Source of the DNA: Gimesia sp.
GTDB taxonomy: Bacteria; Planctomycetota; Planctomycetia; Planctomycetales; Planctomycetaceae
Reading direction: 5' to 3'
Assembly: GCF_040219335.1 (NCBI RefSeq)
Contig: NZ_JAVJSQ010000040.1
Span: 1 to 64,000, forward strand
DNA: 64,000 bases
The notes below the pieces were generated by a model. It was not told where the DNA came from. It worked only from the letters and a program-made list of their open reading frames with translations, and ran no database searches. Positions 56,682-64,000 of the stretch are shown here, in pieces. How positions within the stretch are numbered: the first letter of the stretch is position 1; every line of letters starts with the position of its first letter. A program made the translations under genes and the position numbers.

Positions 56682-57458
56682 TCAGTATTGCTTCCATTTT
56701 CCGCGGTAGATCACAAAACGGGTGATGCCCTGGTTGGTGACTACCAGCAGGCGCTTGCCGTTTTTCATGTCATAGTAGTCCTGGTAGTTGTCGTCGTAGA
56801 GGATCAGGGCTTTGAGGGGTGCTGTGGGGGTGAGCGAGAGATCGACTTTTTTACCGGTTTCAATGTCCGCCTCGGGGATCTTGACGTTCAGCGGGGGGAC
56901 CTGCTTCGCCATGGTGGTTGATCTCTTGAGCGCATCCCCCTTTTTCACGAAGGCACAATACTTACCGGCGTTGATGAACTTTTTCATTTCCTCGCGCCAG
57001 TTTTCATTGTACTTGAGGCCAATCTTCAATCGCTGCCAGTCGTAGTCTTCATTGTAAAAGAAGATGCTCAGGCCATTGGTCTCGTAGAAGTTGTCCAGAT
57101 TCGGTGTCCCCTGATTTTTCTGCGGAAGCTTTGCGTTCTTTTTGGGTCTGAGTCTGATCGGCTGGCTTTTGCGAATGTGTAAATAAGCTTCACGGATATT
57201 TGCCGCCAGTTGCTCATTCTGTTTATCCAGCTTGAGCTGCGAATAGCCGGCATAGCCACAGAAGGCGAGTTCGCAGATGTAGTTGTAGTAATAGACTGGC
57301 TCAGCTTCCTGTTCCTGTCGTTGCAGATTTTCGTAAAGGACTTTGGAGGGAAAGAAGGAGTCGCCTGGCAGAAAGTTGTCATTGGTGGCGTGCGCTGGCG
57401 AAAGTAGCGCGAGTAGACTGAATAACACAGCCAGGCCTGCGAGAGGGAGACGTTGCAT
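56682..57458 (-). CDS. Exported protein of unknown function between repeats
   Basis: 258 residues with a Sec signal peptide cleaved after SPAHA (position 24). The mature part has aromatic segments (YYYNYICELAFCGYAGYS), two Cys close together near residue 62, a basic stretch (LRPKKNAKLPQKN), and an end TNQGITRFVIYRGKWKQY. I do not recognise a family. aagga lies seven bases upstream of the ATG. The gene is surrounded by repeat units on both sides. Its role is unknown. Confidence 0.75.
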   Translation of the reverse strand: MQRLPLAGLAVLFSLLALLSPAHATNDNFLPGDSFFPSKVLYENLQRQEQEAEPVYYYNYICELAFCGYAGYSQLKLDKQNEQLAANIREAYLHIRKSQPIRLRPKKNAKLPQKNQGTPNLDNFYETNGLSIFFYNEDYDWQRLKIGLKYNENWREEMKKFINAGKYCAFVKKGDALKRSTTMAKQVPPLNVKIPEADIETGKKVDLSLTPTAPLKALILYDDNYQDYYDMKNGKRLLVVTNQGITRFVIYRGKWKQY

Positions 57459-57770
57459 GAGCGAGTCCTTCTGAAACGGCGTGAAGTGGGAGATGGTTTC
57501 ATTTTGGAATCTTTCGGGGAGAGATGCAAAACATTTCTGGTTGGAACTGAAGACCTCGAATGATATGAATCTGTTTTTACCATGAAAGACACGAAAAAAG
57601 GGGAACAGGAGCCGAGATGGTCACTGGTTCTGAATGATCATCTTTGCTGGATGGTGCCGGCTTGTATGATTTCTGTTTGTTGCTGTTGCTGTCTTCTGAC
57701 TTGCCAACAGTGCTGCACCGATGCGTGGAGGTGGGGATTAAGAGGAACCATTGGCGAGGTTTCTCTTACT

Positions 57771-57800
57771 GTTTCCTGCTCGCTGTGCTTGGGCCGAATT
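57771..57800. repeat. Direct repeat, right copy
   Basis: gtttcctgctcgctgtgctt followed by gggccgaatt, the partner of 56600-56629. Confidence 0.55.
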
Positions 57801-58030
57801 TTAATCGGGTGCCGCATCATTCTTTGTTAAATGGCGTCTTGTGGCGGTAATTTACTCCGCATCTATCCTGGTTACCGGCGGCTAGCGTCTTGCCGCTCAG
57901 TTTATTTTTCTGCTGGATTGGGGGATACATGGGGGCGTTGGTCTTTTTCAAATGGAACTTGGTTATGAATGGATTGCTGTTCTGTTTCTATGTTGAATTC
58001 TGTGGAAGGGCGTGGGGGCGTCAAGACAGA

Positions 58031-58095
58031 ATTTTGTCCCGATGTGACCGGTTTTTGTCACCCTTTGTCCCGAATTTTGTCCTTGTCTGGCCGGA
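58031..58095 (-). repeat. Short GGGACAAA-type repeat
   Basis: Read on the minus strand, ggacaaaatt, gggacaaagg, gacaaaaacc and gggacaaaat recur at 9 to 20-base intervals. Function unknown. Confidence 0.45.
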
Positions 58096-58424
58096 ATGTG
58101 TCCTGGAGTGCCCTGAACAAGGGAAGGGAACAAGACGAACCGGTTGGGAAGAGACAGGTGAATTCGTAGTGAAAAACGGGGTGAGTTCAGGTGCTGATCC
58201 GTCAGTGGTGCCGACTGTTCTGGTGGATGTGAACGTGCCTCGCGCGCGAGCCAGAGGGAACCAGCATACGCATCGGGAGGAGCGGTTCAAGTCCTGTTTA
58301 TTCAGTATTTCATCAGTGAAAATCCCGCAGTCAGGGAGGGGGAAATGAGATGACTTTCGAGACGGGCTGTGTTAGTCTGAATTGAGACACAAACCTGTAG
58401 CGCTGCACTTCTCAGAGGAACAGA

Positions 58425-59912
58425 ATGATCATGCATGTAAAAAATAACTGGTGGACTGGTTCGATCGTGGGTTTGCTGCTGGCGAGCAGCGGTCTGATGC
58501 TGAGAGCGGCTGAGAAAGCGCAGCCCACATTGAGTAAGGCCCAGCAGACGGCGGTGCAGGATGTGCAGCAGCGGTCGGAAGATCTGAAAGCGGTGAACCA
58601 GTCGATCTGGAATTATGCGGAGGTCGGCCTGCAGGAAACGAAGTCATCTCAACTGCTGATTGAAAAGCTGGAAGCGGAAGGCTTCAAGGTCAAAAGCGGA
58701 GTGGCGGATATGCCGACCGCGTTTGTCGCCAGTTATGGGAGCGGAAAGCCGATCATCGGGATCCTGGCAGAGTATGATGCGCTGCCGGGGCTGTCTCAGA
58801 AAACGGTTCCCTATCGTGAGAGTCAGTCTGAAGGGGGAGCCGGTCATGCCTGCGGACACAGTGGGCTGGGAACCGCGGCACTGGGGGCAGCTTTGGCCGT
58901 CAAGGAAGCCGTCGACAAACATGGTCTGAAGGGGACGGTGCGACTTTACGGAACGCCGGCCGAGGAGACCGGGCTGGGAAAAGTCTATATGTTGCTGGAT
59001 GGTCAGTTCGAGGATCTGGATATCTGTCTGCACTGGCACCCCGGAAATAATACCAACGTGCATCTCGGAAGTTCCAAGGCGCTCGTTTCGGTCAAGTTTA
59101 CGTTTACCGGTTTGCCTTCGCATGCATCGGTGAGTCCGGAGAGTGGCGTGAGTGCCCTGGATGCGGTGGAGCTGATGAATACGGGCGTGAATTATATGCG
59201 GGAGCATGTTAAAGAAGACGCCCGGATGCATTACGTGATCATTGATGGCGGTGGACAGCCCAACGTGGTGCCTGCGAAAGCGACCGTCTGGTATTACGTG
59301 CGTGCGAACGCGCATGAAGACCTGGAACGGTATTATCGCTGGGTCGTTGATATCGCCAAAGGGGCGGCACTGATGACGCGCACCAAGCTTTCCATCCAGG
59401 TGGATACAGACAATCATGAGCTGATTCCCAATACGCCGTTGTCGGAGTTGATTCATGAGAAGCTGACGGTGATTGGACCTCCCGAGTTTTCGGAAGAGGA
59501 GAAAGCGTTTGCCCGCCGGATTCAACAGCCGTTGATTGAAGAGTTCGGGCAGACATTCCCCGTAGCGATCGACAACAGGGTGCATACGCTGCTGGAATCG
59601 AAAACATCTTCCAAGGGCTCAACGGATGTGGGGGACATCAGCTGGCACATTCCCACGGGCGGTCTGCGGACGACTTGTTTTGCAGCGGGAAATCCGGGAC
59701 ACAGCTGGCAGAACGTGGCCTGTATCGGTTCCTCCATCGGCGAGAAGGGGATTCTGTATGCAGCGGAAGCTCTGGCGGCGACAACGGTGGCGCTGTTGGA
59801 GAATCCGGTACTGGTTAAAGAAGCCAAAGCGGACTTTGATCAACGAATGAGGGATCGGAAATACATTACGTTGATTCCCAAGGGGCAGAAACCGCCGGTG
59901 AAAATCAGATAA
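58425..59912 (+). CDS. Exported M20-family amidohydrolase (AbgB-like)
   Basis: 495 residues with a hydrophobic N-terminus (SIVGLLLASSGLMLRAA) indicating export. Metal-site and family motifs are present: ILAEYDALPGLSQ, GHACGHSGLGTAALGAA (about 145), GTPAEETGLGK, the dimerisation domain after residue 215, and the late STDVGDISWHIP, in which a conserved Asp is expected. Relatives include aminobenzoyl-glutamate hydrolase subunit B and related amidases. The actual amide substrate is unknown. A gagga sequence precedes the ATG. It is monocistronic; the PAC2 gene follows after 100 bases. Confidence 0.9.
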   Translation: MIMHVKNNWWTGSIVGLLLASSGLMLRAAEKAQPTLSKAQQTAVQDVQQRSEDLKAVNQSIWNYAEVGLQETKSSQLLIEKLEAEGFKVKSGVADMPTAFVASYGSGKPIIGILAEYDALPGLSQKTVPYRESQSEGGAGHACGHSGLGTAALGAALAVKEAVDKHGLKGTVRLYGTPAEETGLGKVYMLLDGQFEDLDICLHWHPGNNTNVHLGSSKALVSVKFTFTGLPSHASVSPESGVSALDAVELMNTGVNYMREHVKEDARMHYVIIDGGGQPNVVPAKATVWYYVRANAHEDLERYYRWVVDIAKGAALMTRTKLSIQVDTDNHELIPNTPLSELIHEKLTVIGPPEFSEEEKAFARRIQQPLIEEFGQTFPVAIDNRVHTLLESKTSSKGSTDVGDISWHIPTGGLRTTCFAAGNPGHSWQNVACIGSSIGEKGILYAAEALAATTVALLENPVLVKEAKADFDQRMRDRKYITLIPKGQKPPVKIR

Positions 59913-60014
59913 TTGGCAACCAGTGAGAGTGGGAACAGGTGTTTTTCGTAAGGACCCGCCTACGATCAATTCAGAAGTAGAGCATCAGACAACCTGGAGC
60001 AGGAGGACCGAGAG

Positions 60015-60962
60015 ATGAATTTGATTGATGGCGTTCAGGCTTTGAAATCGCCCTGGATGATAGCAGTCTGGCCCGGGATGGGTAACGTCGGGTTGACCGC
60101 GGGATACTACCTGATGGCTAAACTCGGAATGGAGCTGCTTTCCGAGTATTCCCCGCCTGAGCTGTTTGACATCGATTATGTCGAAGTTGAACGGGGAGTG
60201 ATTCACACAGGAGCACGACCGCGGAGTCGCTTTTTTCTCTGGAAAGATCCCGAGGAACAGCATGACCTGGTGGTGCTGATCGGAGAGGCCCAACCTCAGT
60301 TCGGCAAATATTCTTACTGTAAGAAGATGATTTCTTACGCACAGGACCTGGGGATCGAGCGGGTCTTCACGTTCGCGGCGATGGCCACCGGGATGCATCC
60401 GGAACATGAGTCGCGTGTGTTTGCAGCCGTGACGGATCAGGAAGATCTAAAGGAGATGCGGGTGAATAATCTGGAGATTCTGCAGGAAGGAAATATCAGC
60501 GGACTGAACGGGATTCTGCTGGGGGCCGCGGCGGACAAGGGATTGAACGGAACGTGTCTGCTGGGAGAGATGCCGCATATATTTTCGCAGTTACCGTTCC
60601 CGAAAGCGTCGCTGGCTGTATTGAAAGCGTTTCGGTTGATTTCAGGAATTGAGATTGAAACCAGTGAACTGGTCGAGCAGGCCGAGACAATGGAGAAGAA
60701 GCTGGGTGAATTGCTCTCTCAAGTCGAAAAGTCGATAGGGGAGAAGGCGGAACAGCCGGAATCGTTCGAGGAGTCGTTGCAGCCTGAAATGCCTGAGCAG
60801 CCGAGACTGACTCCGGGAGAGGAACAGCGGATCGAGCAACTGTTTGAAGAAGCGAAGCAGAACCGTTCGAAAGCGTATGTGCTCAAACAGGAACTGGATC
60901 GTCTGGAGGTCTTTGCAGACTATGAAGACCGTTTTCTGGATCTATTTAAAAATCGTGGCTGA
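60015..60962 (+). CDS. PAC2 family (proteasome assembly chaperone-like) protein
   Basis: 315 residues. The PAC2 fold spans about 1-225: SPWMIAVWPGMGNVGLTAGYYLMAKLGMELL at the N-terminus, VVLIGEAQPQFGKYSYC, RVFTFAAMATGMHPEHESRVFAAVTD and LNGILLGAAADKGLNGTCLLGEMPH. A charged coiled coil fills the C-terminal 90 residues (EKKLGELLSQVEKSIGEK, then LTPGEEQRIEQLFEEAK). Ideal aggagg eight bases before the ATG. PAC2 proteins assist proteasome assembly in eukaryotes and occur in archaea and actinobacteria; the bacterial role is open. It lies 44 bases upstream of the SAM synthetase gene, hence a likely operon. Confidence 0.9.
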   Translation: MNLIDGVQALKSPWMIAVWPGMGNVGLTAGYYLMAKLGMELLSEYSPPELFDIDYVEVERGVIHTGARPRSRFFLWKDPEEQHDLVVLIGEAQPQFGKYSYCKKMISYAQDLGIERVFTFAAMATGMHPEHESRVFAAVTDQEDLKEMRVNNLEILQEGNISGLNGILLGAAADKGLNGTCLLGEMPHIFSQLPFPKASLAVLKAFRLISGIEIETSELVEQAETMEKKLGELLSQVEKSIGEKAEQPESFEESLQPEMPEQPRLTPGEEQRIEQLFEEAKQNRSKAYVLKQELDRLEVFADYEDRFLDLFKNRG

Positions 60963-61006
60963 GCCTGTTCAGGCAGGGAAGCACGTCAAAGGGAGTCCAT
61001 TTTCTG

Positions 61007-62212
61007 ATGGAACATTTTTACCTGGAATCGCTGGGACCACTTACGACGGCAGAGAAAGCGGTGGAATTCGTCGAGCGGAAAGGGATCGGTCATCCGGATA
61101 CGATCTGTGATGGCATTGCGGAAGCGATATCGATCTCGCTGTCGCAGAGTTATCTGCAGTGGGCGGGACGGATACTGCATCACAACATCGACAAAGGCTT
61201 GCTGGTAGCGGGACACACAGAGCCCGAACTGGGAGGTGGAGTCGTCCATACGCCGATGCGTCTGGTGATTGGAGATCGCGCGACCTCTGAGTGGGAAGGC
61301 CATCGGATTTCCGTGGAAGAGATTGCGCTGGAAAGTGCCCGGGAGTGGATCAAAGCGCACCTGCCTCTGGTTAATACCGAGACACATGTGGTGTTTCAGA
61401 ATGAGCTGCGCGCCGGTTCTGCAGAGCTGACAGACATCTTTTCGCGGGCGCGGCTGTTATCGAATGACACTTCGGCGGCGGTCGGATTTGCGCCACTCAC
61501 CGAGACCGAGCAACTGGTACTGGAATCGGAGCGGTTCATCAATACCGAGGAATTCAAGCTGAAGTATCCGGAGACGGGACAGGATGTGAAGGTGATGGGG
61601 GTACGCAGAGACAAACATCTGCAACTGACCCTGGCGGTAGCGATCGTCGACCGATATATCGAAGAAGTGCAGTATTACTTCGATCGGAAAAAGGAACTGG
61701 CGGACGAGTTGACGGCATTTCTGGAACCGCAACTCAAAACACTGGACGGCGTGGATCTGGCGATCAACACCCTGGATAATCCGGAGCGGGGGATGGGCGG
61801 CATGTATCTGACCGTGCTGGGAACCTCAGCTGAAGGAGCTGATGGCGGCCAGGTGGGGCGTGGCAACCGGGTGAACGGTTTGATCACGCTGAATCGTCCG
61901 ATGAGTACAGAAGCGGCGGCGGGTAAGAATCCCTTGAGCCATGTGGGGAAGATTTATAATGTGCTCTGTCATCAACTGGCGCACCAGATTCATGAGGAAC
62001 TGGAGCCGGTGAAGGAAGTGATTGTGCGGATGTGCAGCCAGATTGGTCACGAGATCAGTGAGCCGTGGATGGTGAGCACGGAGGTTGTGCTGAGCGAGGG
62101 AGTCGAACTCAAGGAGGTAGAAGAGTCGATTCAGAAGATTATTGATCGGCAACTGAGAAACATGGAAGATTTTGTCAGACGACTGGCCAGCGGAGAATTC
62201 CCGGTTTACTGA
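61007..62212 (+). CDS. S-adenosylmethionine synthetase, archaeal type
   Basis: Makes S-adenosylmethionine from methionine and ATP. The 401 residues match the archaeal MAT family (PF01941-type), not the bacterial MetK family: VEFVERKGIGHPDTICDGIAEAIS near the N-terminus, HNIDKGLLVAG, GGGVVHTPMRLVIGDRAT, TLAVAIVDRYIE, NTLDNPERGMGGMYLTVLGTSAEGADGGQVGRGNRVNGLI, RPMSTEAAAGKNPLSHVGKIYN. ATG 61007 lies 44 bases after the PAC2 gene, with a weak aaaggga further upstream. Whether a bacterial metK also exists elsewhere in the genome is not visible here. Confidence 0.93.
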   Translation: MEHFYLESLGPLTTAEKAVEFVERKGIGHPDTICDGIAEAISISLSQSYLQWAGRILHHNIDKGLLVAGHTEPELGGGVVHTPMRLVIGDRATSEWEGHRISVEEIALESAREWIKAHLPLVNTETHVVFQNELRAGSAELTDIFSRARLLSNDTSAAVGFAPLTETEQLVLESERFINTEEFKLKYPETGQDVKVMGVRRDKHLQLTLAVAIVDRYIEEVQYYFDRKKELADELTAFLEPQLKTLDGVDLAINTLDNPERGMGGMYLTVLGTSAEGADGGQVGRGNRVNGLITLNRPMSTEAAAGKNPLSHVGKIYNVLCHQLAHQIHEELEPVKEVIVRMCSQIGHEISEPWMVSTEVVLSEGVELKEVEESIQKIIDRQLRNMEDFVRRLASGEFPVY

Positions 62213-62219
62213 TGACGCT

Positions 62220-62894
62220 TCAACGGTCCCAGCCGAATTCACCGATGAGGGGGACAAAGGCGAAGCCGCCTAGGTTTTCTTCGTCGAGGTGTCCCTGGCG
62301 GAGCGTAAAGCGGCACATGGTCTGCCCGGTGTATTCGCCTCCAATGGGAATGATAATGCGACCACCTTCATGTAGTTGATCGACGTAGGGTTGAGGAAGT
62401 TCTTTGGCACCTGCGGTCACGATAATGGCATCGAAGGGGGCGGCATCCGGGACGCCGAGAGTGCCATCGTCGGTGTAGACGTGGACATTGTCGTAACCGA
62501 GACGGTCCAGTTTTTCGCGGGCCTGTTCCGCCAGTTCGGGGATGCGTTCAATGGTGTGGACATCGCGAGCGAGGAGCGAAAGGACCGCGGCACCGTAACC
62601 GGATCCGCAGCCGATTTCGAGGACTTTTTCACTGCCGGTCAATTGAGCGGCCTGACACATGAACGCGACGGTATAGGGTTGCGAGATGGTCTGCTGACAG
62701 TCGATAGGGAGGGCACAGTCATTGTAGGCATAGCGTTTGTTGTCGGGCGTGACGAACTCTTCCCGGGGAACGCTGCGCATGGCGTGGAGCACGCGGGCAT
62801 CGGTAATTCCCCGTTCCCGCAGATGCTCCCGCAGCATGCGCTCGCGTGCATGCTCATAGATATCGGTCTCGGAATGCTGATCGGAGTTGGTCAT
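62220..62894 (-). CDS. pcm: Protein-L-isoaspartate O-methyltransferase
   Basis: Methylates L-isoaspartyl residues using S-adenosylmethionine to start repair of damaged proteins. 224 residues, standard length. Landmarks: RERGITDARVLHAMRSVPREEFV, DCALPIDCQQTISQPYTVAFM (substrate loop, about 62-82), the SAM motif VLEIGCGSGYGAAVL (about 96), and the post-motif FDAIIVTAGAKELPQPYVDQL. The ATG is the first start. It converges on the SAM synthetase gene with seven bases between stops, so methyl donor and user are neighbours. The two-CBS gene follows upstream on the same strand (42 bases). Confidence 0.95.
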   Translation of the reverse strand: MTNSDQHSETDIYEHARERMLREHLRERGITDARVLHAMRSVPREEFVTPDNKRYAYNDCALPIDCQQTISQPYTVAFMCQAAQLTGSEKVLEIGCGSGYGAAVLSLLARDVHTIERIPELAEQAREKLDRLGYDNVHVYTDDGTLGVPDAAPFDAIIVTAGAKELPQPYVDQLHEGGRIIIPIGGEYTGQTMCRFTLRQGHLDEENLGGFAFVPLIGEFGWDR

Positions 62895-62936
62895 GTTCGA
62901 CGGTTAATGCTCCGTTTGAGGAGTGGTGATGCCTGG

Positions 62937-63374
62937 TCAGAGTTGGGCCAGGCTGGCCGGACTCTCTTTATGGATGAGCTTTCTGATCTCGGTGAATTCT
63001 TCACAAAGCAGTTCGAGGATGTCGTCGAGTGTCAGCACGCCAATCAGTTTTCCCTCCTGATCGACGACCGGCAGCCGCCTGAAGCCGCCGGATCGCATTT
63101 TCGTGAGGGCGGCTTCGATGGACGTCTCCTCAGAGATGTTACAGGGAAAACGGGTCATGATGTCCCAGACGGTCGTTTCGATGGCGTCGCGCCCCTTGCC
63201 GACTACGCGGAGCGCCAGATCCCGATCGGTGAGCATACCGATCGGGTGAGATTCTTCATCGAGGACGATGAGCGTGCCCACGTTGCGGGAGTTCATTCGC
63301 TCAGCGGCGACTTGAACGGATTCGTTTTGATCAACCAAATCGACTTCTCTTGTGCAAATTCGACCTGCAGTCAT
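62937..63374 (-). CDS. CBS domain pair protein
   Basis: 145 residues, two CBS domains making one Bateman module. The first (about 10-65) contains NESVQVAAERMNSRNVGTLIVLDEESHPIGMLTDRDL; the second (about 75-132) contains TSIEAALTKMRSGGFRRLPVVDQEGKLIGVLTLDDI. Such modules bind adenosyl nucleotides as energy sensors. There is no other domain, so it acts in trans. aaggag eight bases before ATG 63374. It is upstream of pcm on the same strand and may be co-transcribed. Confidence 0.9.
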   Translation of the reverse strand: MTAGRICTREVDLVDQNESVQVAAERMNSRNVGTLIVLDEESHPIGMLTDRDLALRVVGKGRDAIETTVWDIMTRFPCNISEETSIEAALTKMRSGGFRRLPVVDQEGKLIGVLTLDDILELLCEEFTEIRKLIHKESPASLAQL

Positions 63375-63464
63375 GACTTTCTCCTTTGCAAAAATGTGAT
63401 GTCGTGTTTCTGATTGAAAACAATAACGATGAAGAAACGGTGGCCTTATAACGGCAAACCGCTT

Positions 63465-63714
63465 CTATAGTCCAGCATAACGAATCTTATCGATGTGTAA
63501 ACAGGTTTTGGATAGTCTGAAAACCGATCGTTGTGATGGGGGAAATCCCCAGGCGTTTTGCAGTATACCATATGACCAGATGAGGAGCGGTCTCCCTGAT
63601 CTCTTGAATGGCTTCGACTTTGCTGTCTGTTTGAGCGCAGACCTGCAGATGATCTCGTCGCTGGATGAGATGGACGTAGCCTTTCTGGACGAGGGGGTGA
63701 TCGTCAACAATCAT
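63465..63714 (-). pseudogene. Decayed NarL/LuxR-type response regulator
   Basis: From ATG 63714 the first 47 codons read as the start of a receiver domain (MIVDDHPLVQKGYVHLI), through ETAPHLVI. The frame then jumps directly into the end of a LuxR-type helix-turn-helix (TAKRLGISPITT), skipping the phosphoacceptor and more than 100 residues. The C-terminus continues in the neighbouring frame (HIDKIRYAGL) to a stop at 63465. An internal deletion plus a frameshift is the simplest account. The promoter may remain, but the product is not functional. Confidence 0.7.
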
Positions 63715-63886
63715 GAAGCGGGGCAGAAATGACTATGGGAATCGTCCCTGGAGTGTTCTTCCATCACTGGCCCACGTGAAGTCAGGTTTTGATCGAGGAT
63801 TCGGATAGCAGAACCATTCTTTACAGCGGGAGTGATGGAGAACATCATCCAGTTATGAGTTTTATTACTTTAAAGTCCAACTACCA

Positions 63887-64000
63887 TTACCAGCGTAAAT
63901 ATGCGGCGACTGGTTTGTCTTCGGGCATATCAGATTCCGCAACTACGTAAGGGGTACCACCATGTTTGTAGGTGTTGCGGATCGCCCTGTTGAGTAGCGC
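63887..64000 (-). CDS. C-terminal end of an unidentified protein (partial)
   Basis: On the minus strand a frame open from the window edge runs 37 codons to TAA at 63887 and reads ALLNRAIRNTYKHGGTPYV, then VAESDMPEDKPVAAYLRW. It has protein-like composition, no stop for its length and an ending typical of a real gene. The family is not recognised; most of the gene lies beyond the window. Confidence 0.45.
   Translation of the reverse strand, partial: ALLNRAIRNTYKHGGTPYVVAESDMPEDKPVAAYLRW

Larger units (their letters stand above)
57459..58424. other. Repeat-rich intergenic region upstream of the M20 gene
   Basis: About 965 bases. It holds a short relic of the acgaaagacacgaaa repeat (about 57583-57600), the right copy of the direct repeat (57771-57800) and a run of GGGACAAA-like motifs (58031-58095). 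The longest plus-strand frame (57890-58348, 152 codons) overlaps these motifs and has no protein-like features. No gene supported. Confidence 0.5.

Noticed and set aside
57890..58348. Plus-strand ORF of 152 codons
   Set aside because: It overlaps repeat motifs, has no ribosome-binding site or family feature, and its composition is not protein-like.

Overview
The window reads as the chromosome of a planctomycete, probably a Gimesia-like member of the Planctomycetaceae. That placement is inference from gene content: a YTV-repeat wall protein, a PVC-type membrane dehydrogenase with HEAT repeats and haem c, an adjacent DUF1549/DUF1553 plus DUF1501 pair, a bacterial tetrahydromethanopterin-pathway gene (Ftr/FhcD), Hanks kinases beside an FHA-GAF-PP2C phosphatase, and a giant dockerin/metzincin surface protein. 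No tRNA, rRNA, CRISPR array, integrase or transposase was seen.

Layout. 0-9 kb: the 3' end of a giant adhesin-like protein, a DUF3467 protein and 2-oxoglutarate dehydrogenase E1. 9-14.4 kb: a minus-strand run of surE, a three-PAS sensor kinase, a FixJ-type regulator and fhcD, followed by a MobA-like nucleotidyltransferase. 14.8-16.2 kb: a YTV-repeat exported protein. 16.2-22 kb: seven minus-strand paralogues of a small pilin-like protein, some separated by intrinsic terminators, plus the relic of an eighth copy. 22.3-34.4 kb: mixed housekeeping and signalling genes (purU, family-5 uracil-DNA glycosylase, a gluconolactonase-esterase fusion, Nudix, aminotransferase, Ser/Thr kinase, FHA-GAF-PP2C phosphatase, DinG-like helicase). 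34.4-41 kb: a small YbjN-like protein, a second kinase with altered motifs, an SGNH-like protein and the PVC dehydrogenase. 41.3-48.4 kb: an A-B-A'-B' tandem duplication of related lipoproteins, a lysine-tailed trypsin-like protease, a Lys/His-rich lipoprotein and a helical exported protein. 48.6-55 kb: aldehyde dehydrogenase and the DUF1549/1553-DUF1501 pair. 55-58.4 kb: a TPR lipoprotein, a tandem repeat patch and one exported protein lying between repeat copies. 58.4-64 kb: M20 amidohydrolase, PAC2 protein, archaeal-type S-adenosylmethionine synthetase, Pcm, a two-CBS protein, a decayed response regulator and the end of an unknown gene.

How the genes work together. Two stretches look like undescribed accessory systems. 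The first is the pilin-like array, whose members keep an almost invariant hydrophobic core and a CDLNTTC-type C-terminal motif. The second is the lipoprotein/protease island at 41.3-48.4 kb, which looks more AT-rich than its neighbours. The sensor kinase/regulator pair lies directly upstream of fhcD on the same strand. The first kinase and the FHA-GAF-phosphatase form a plausible phospho-Ser/Thr module. All functional statements rest on motif reading; no database search was run.
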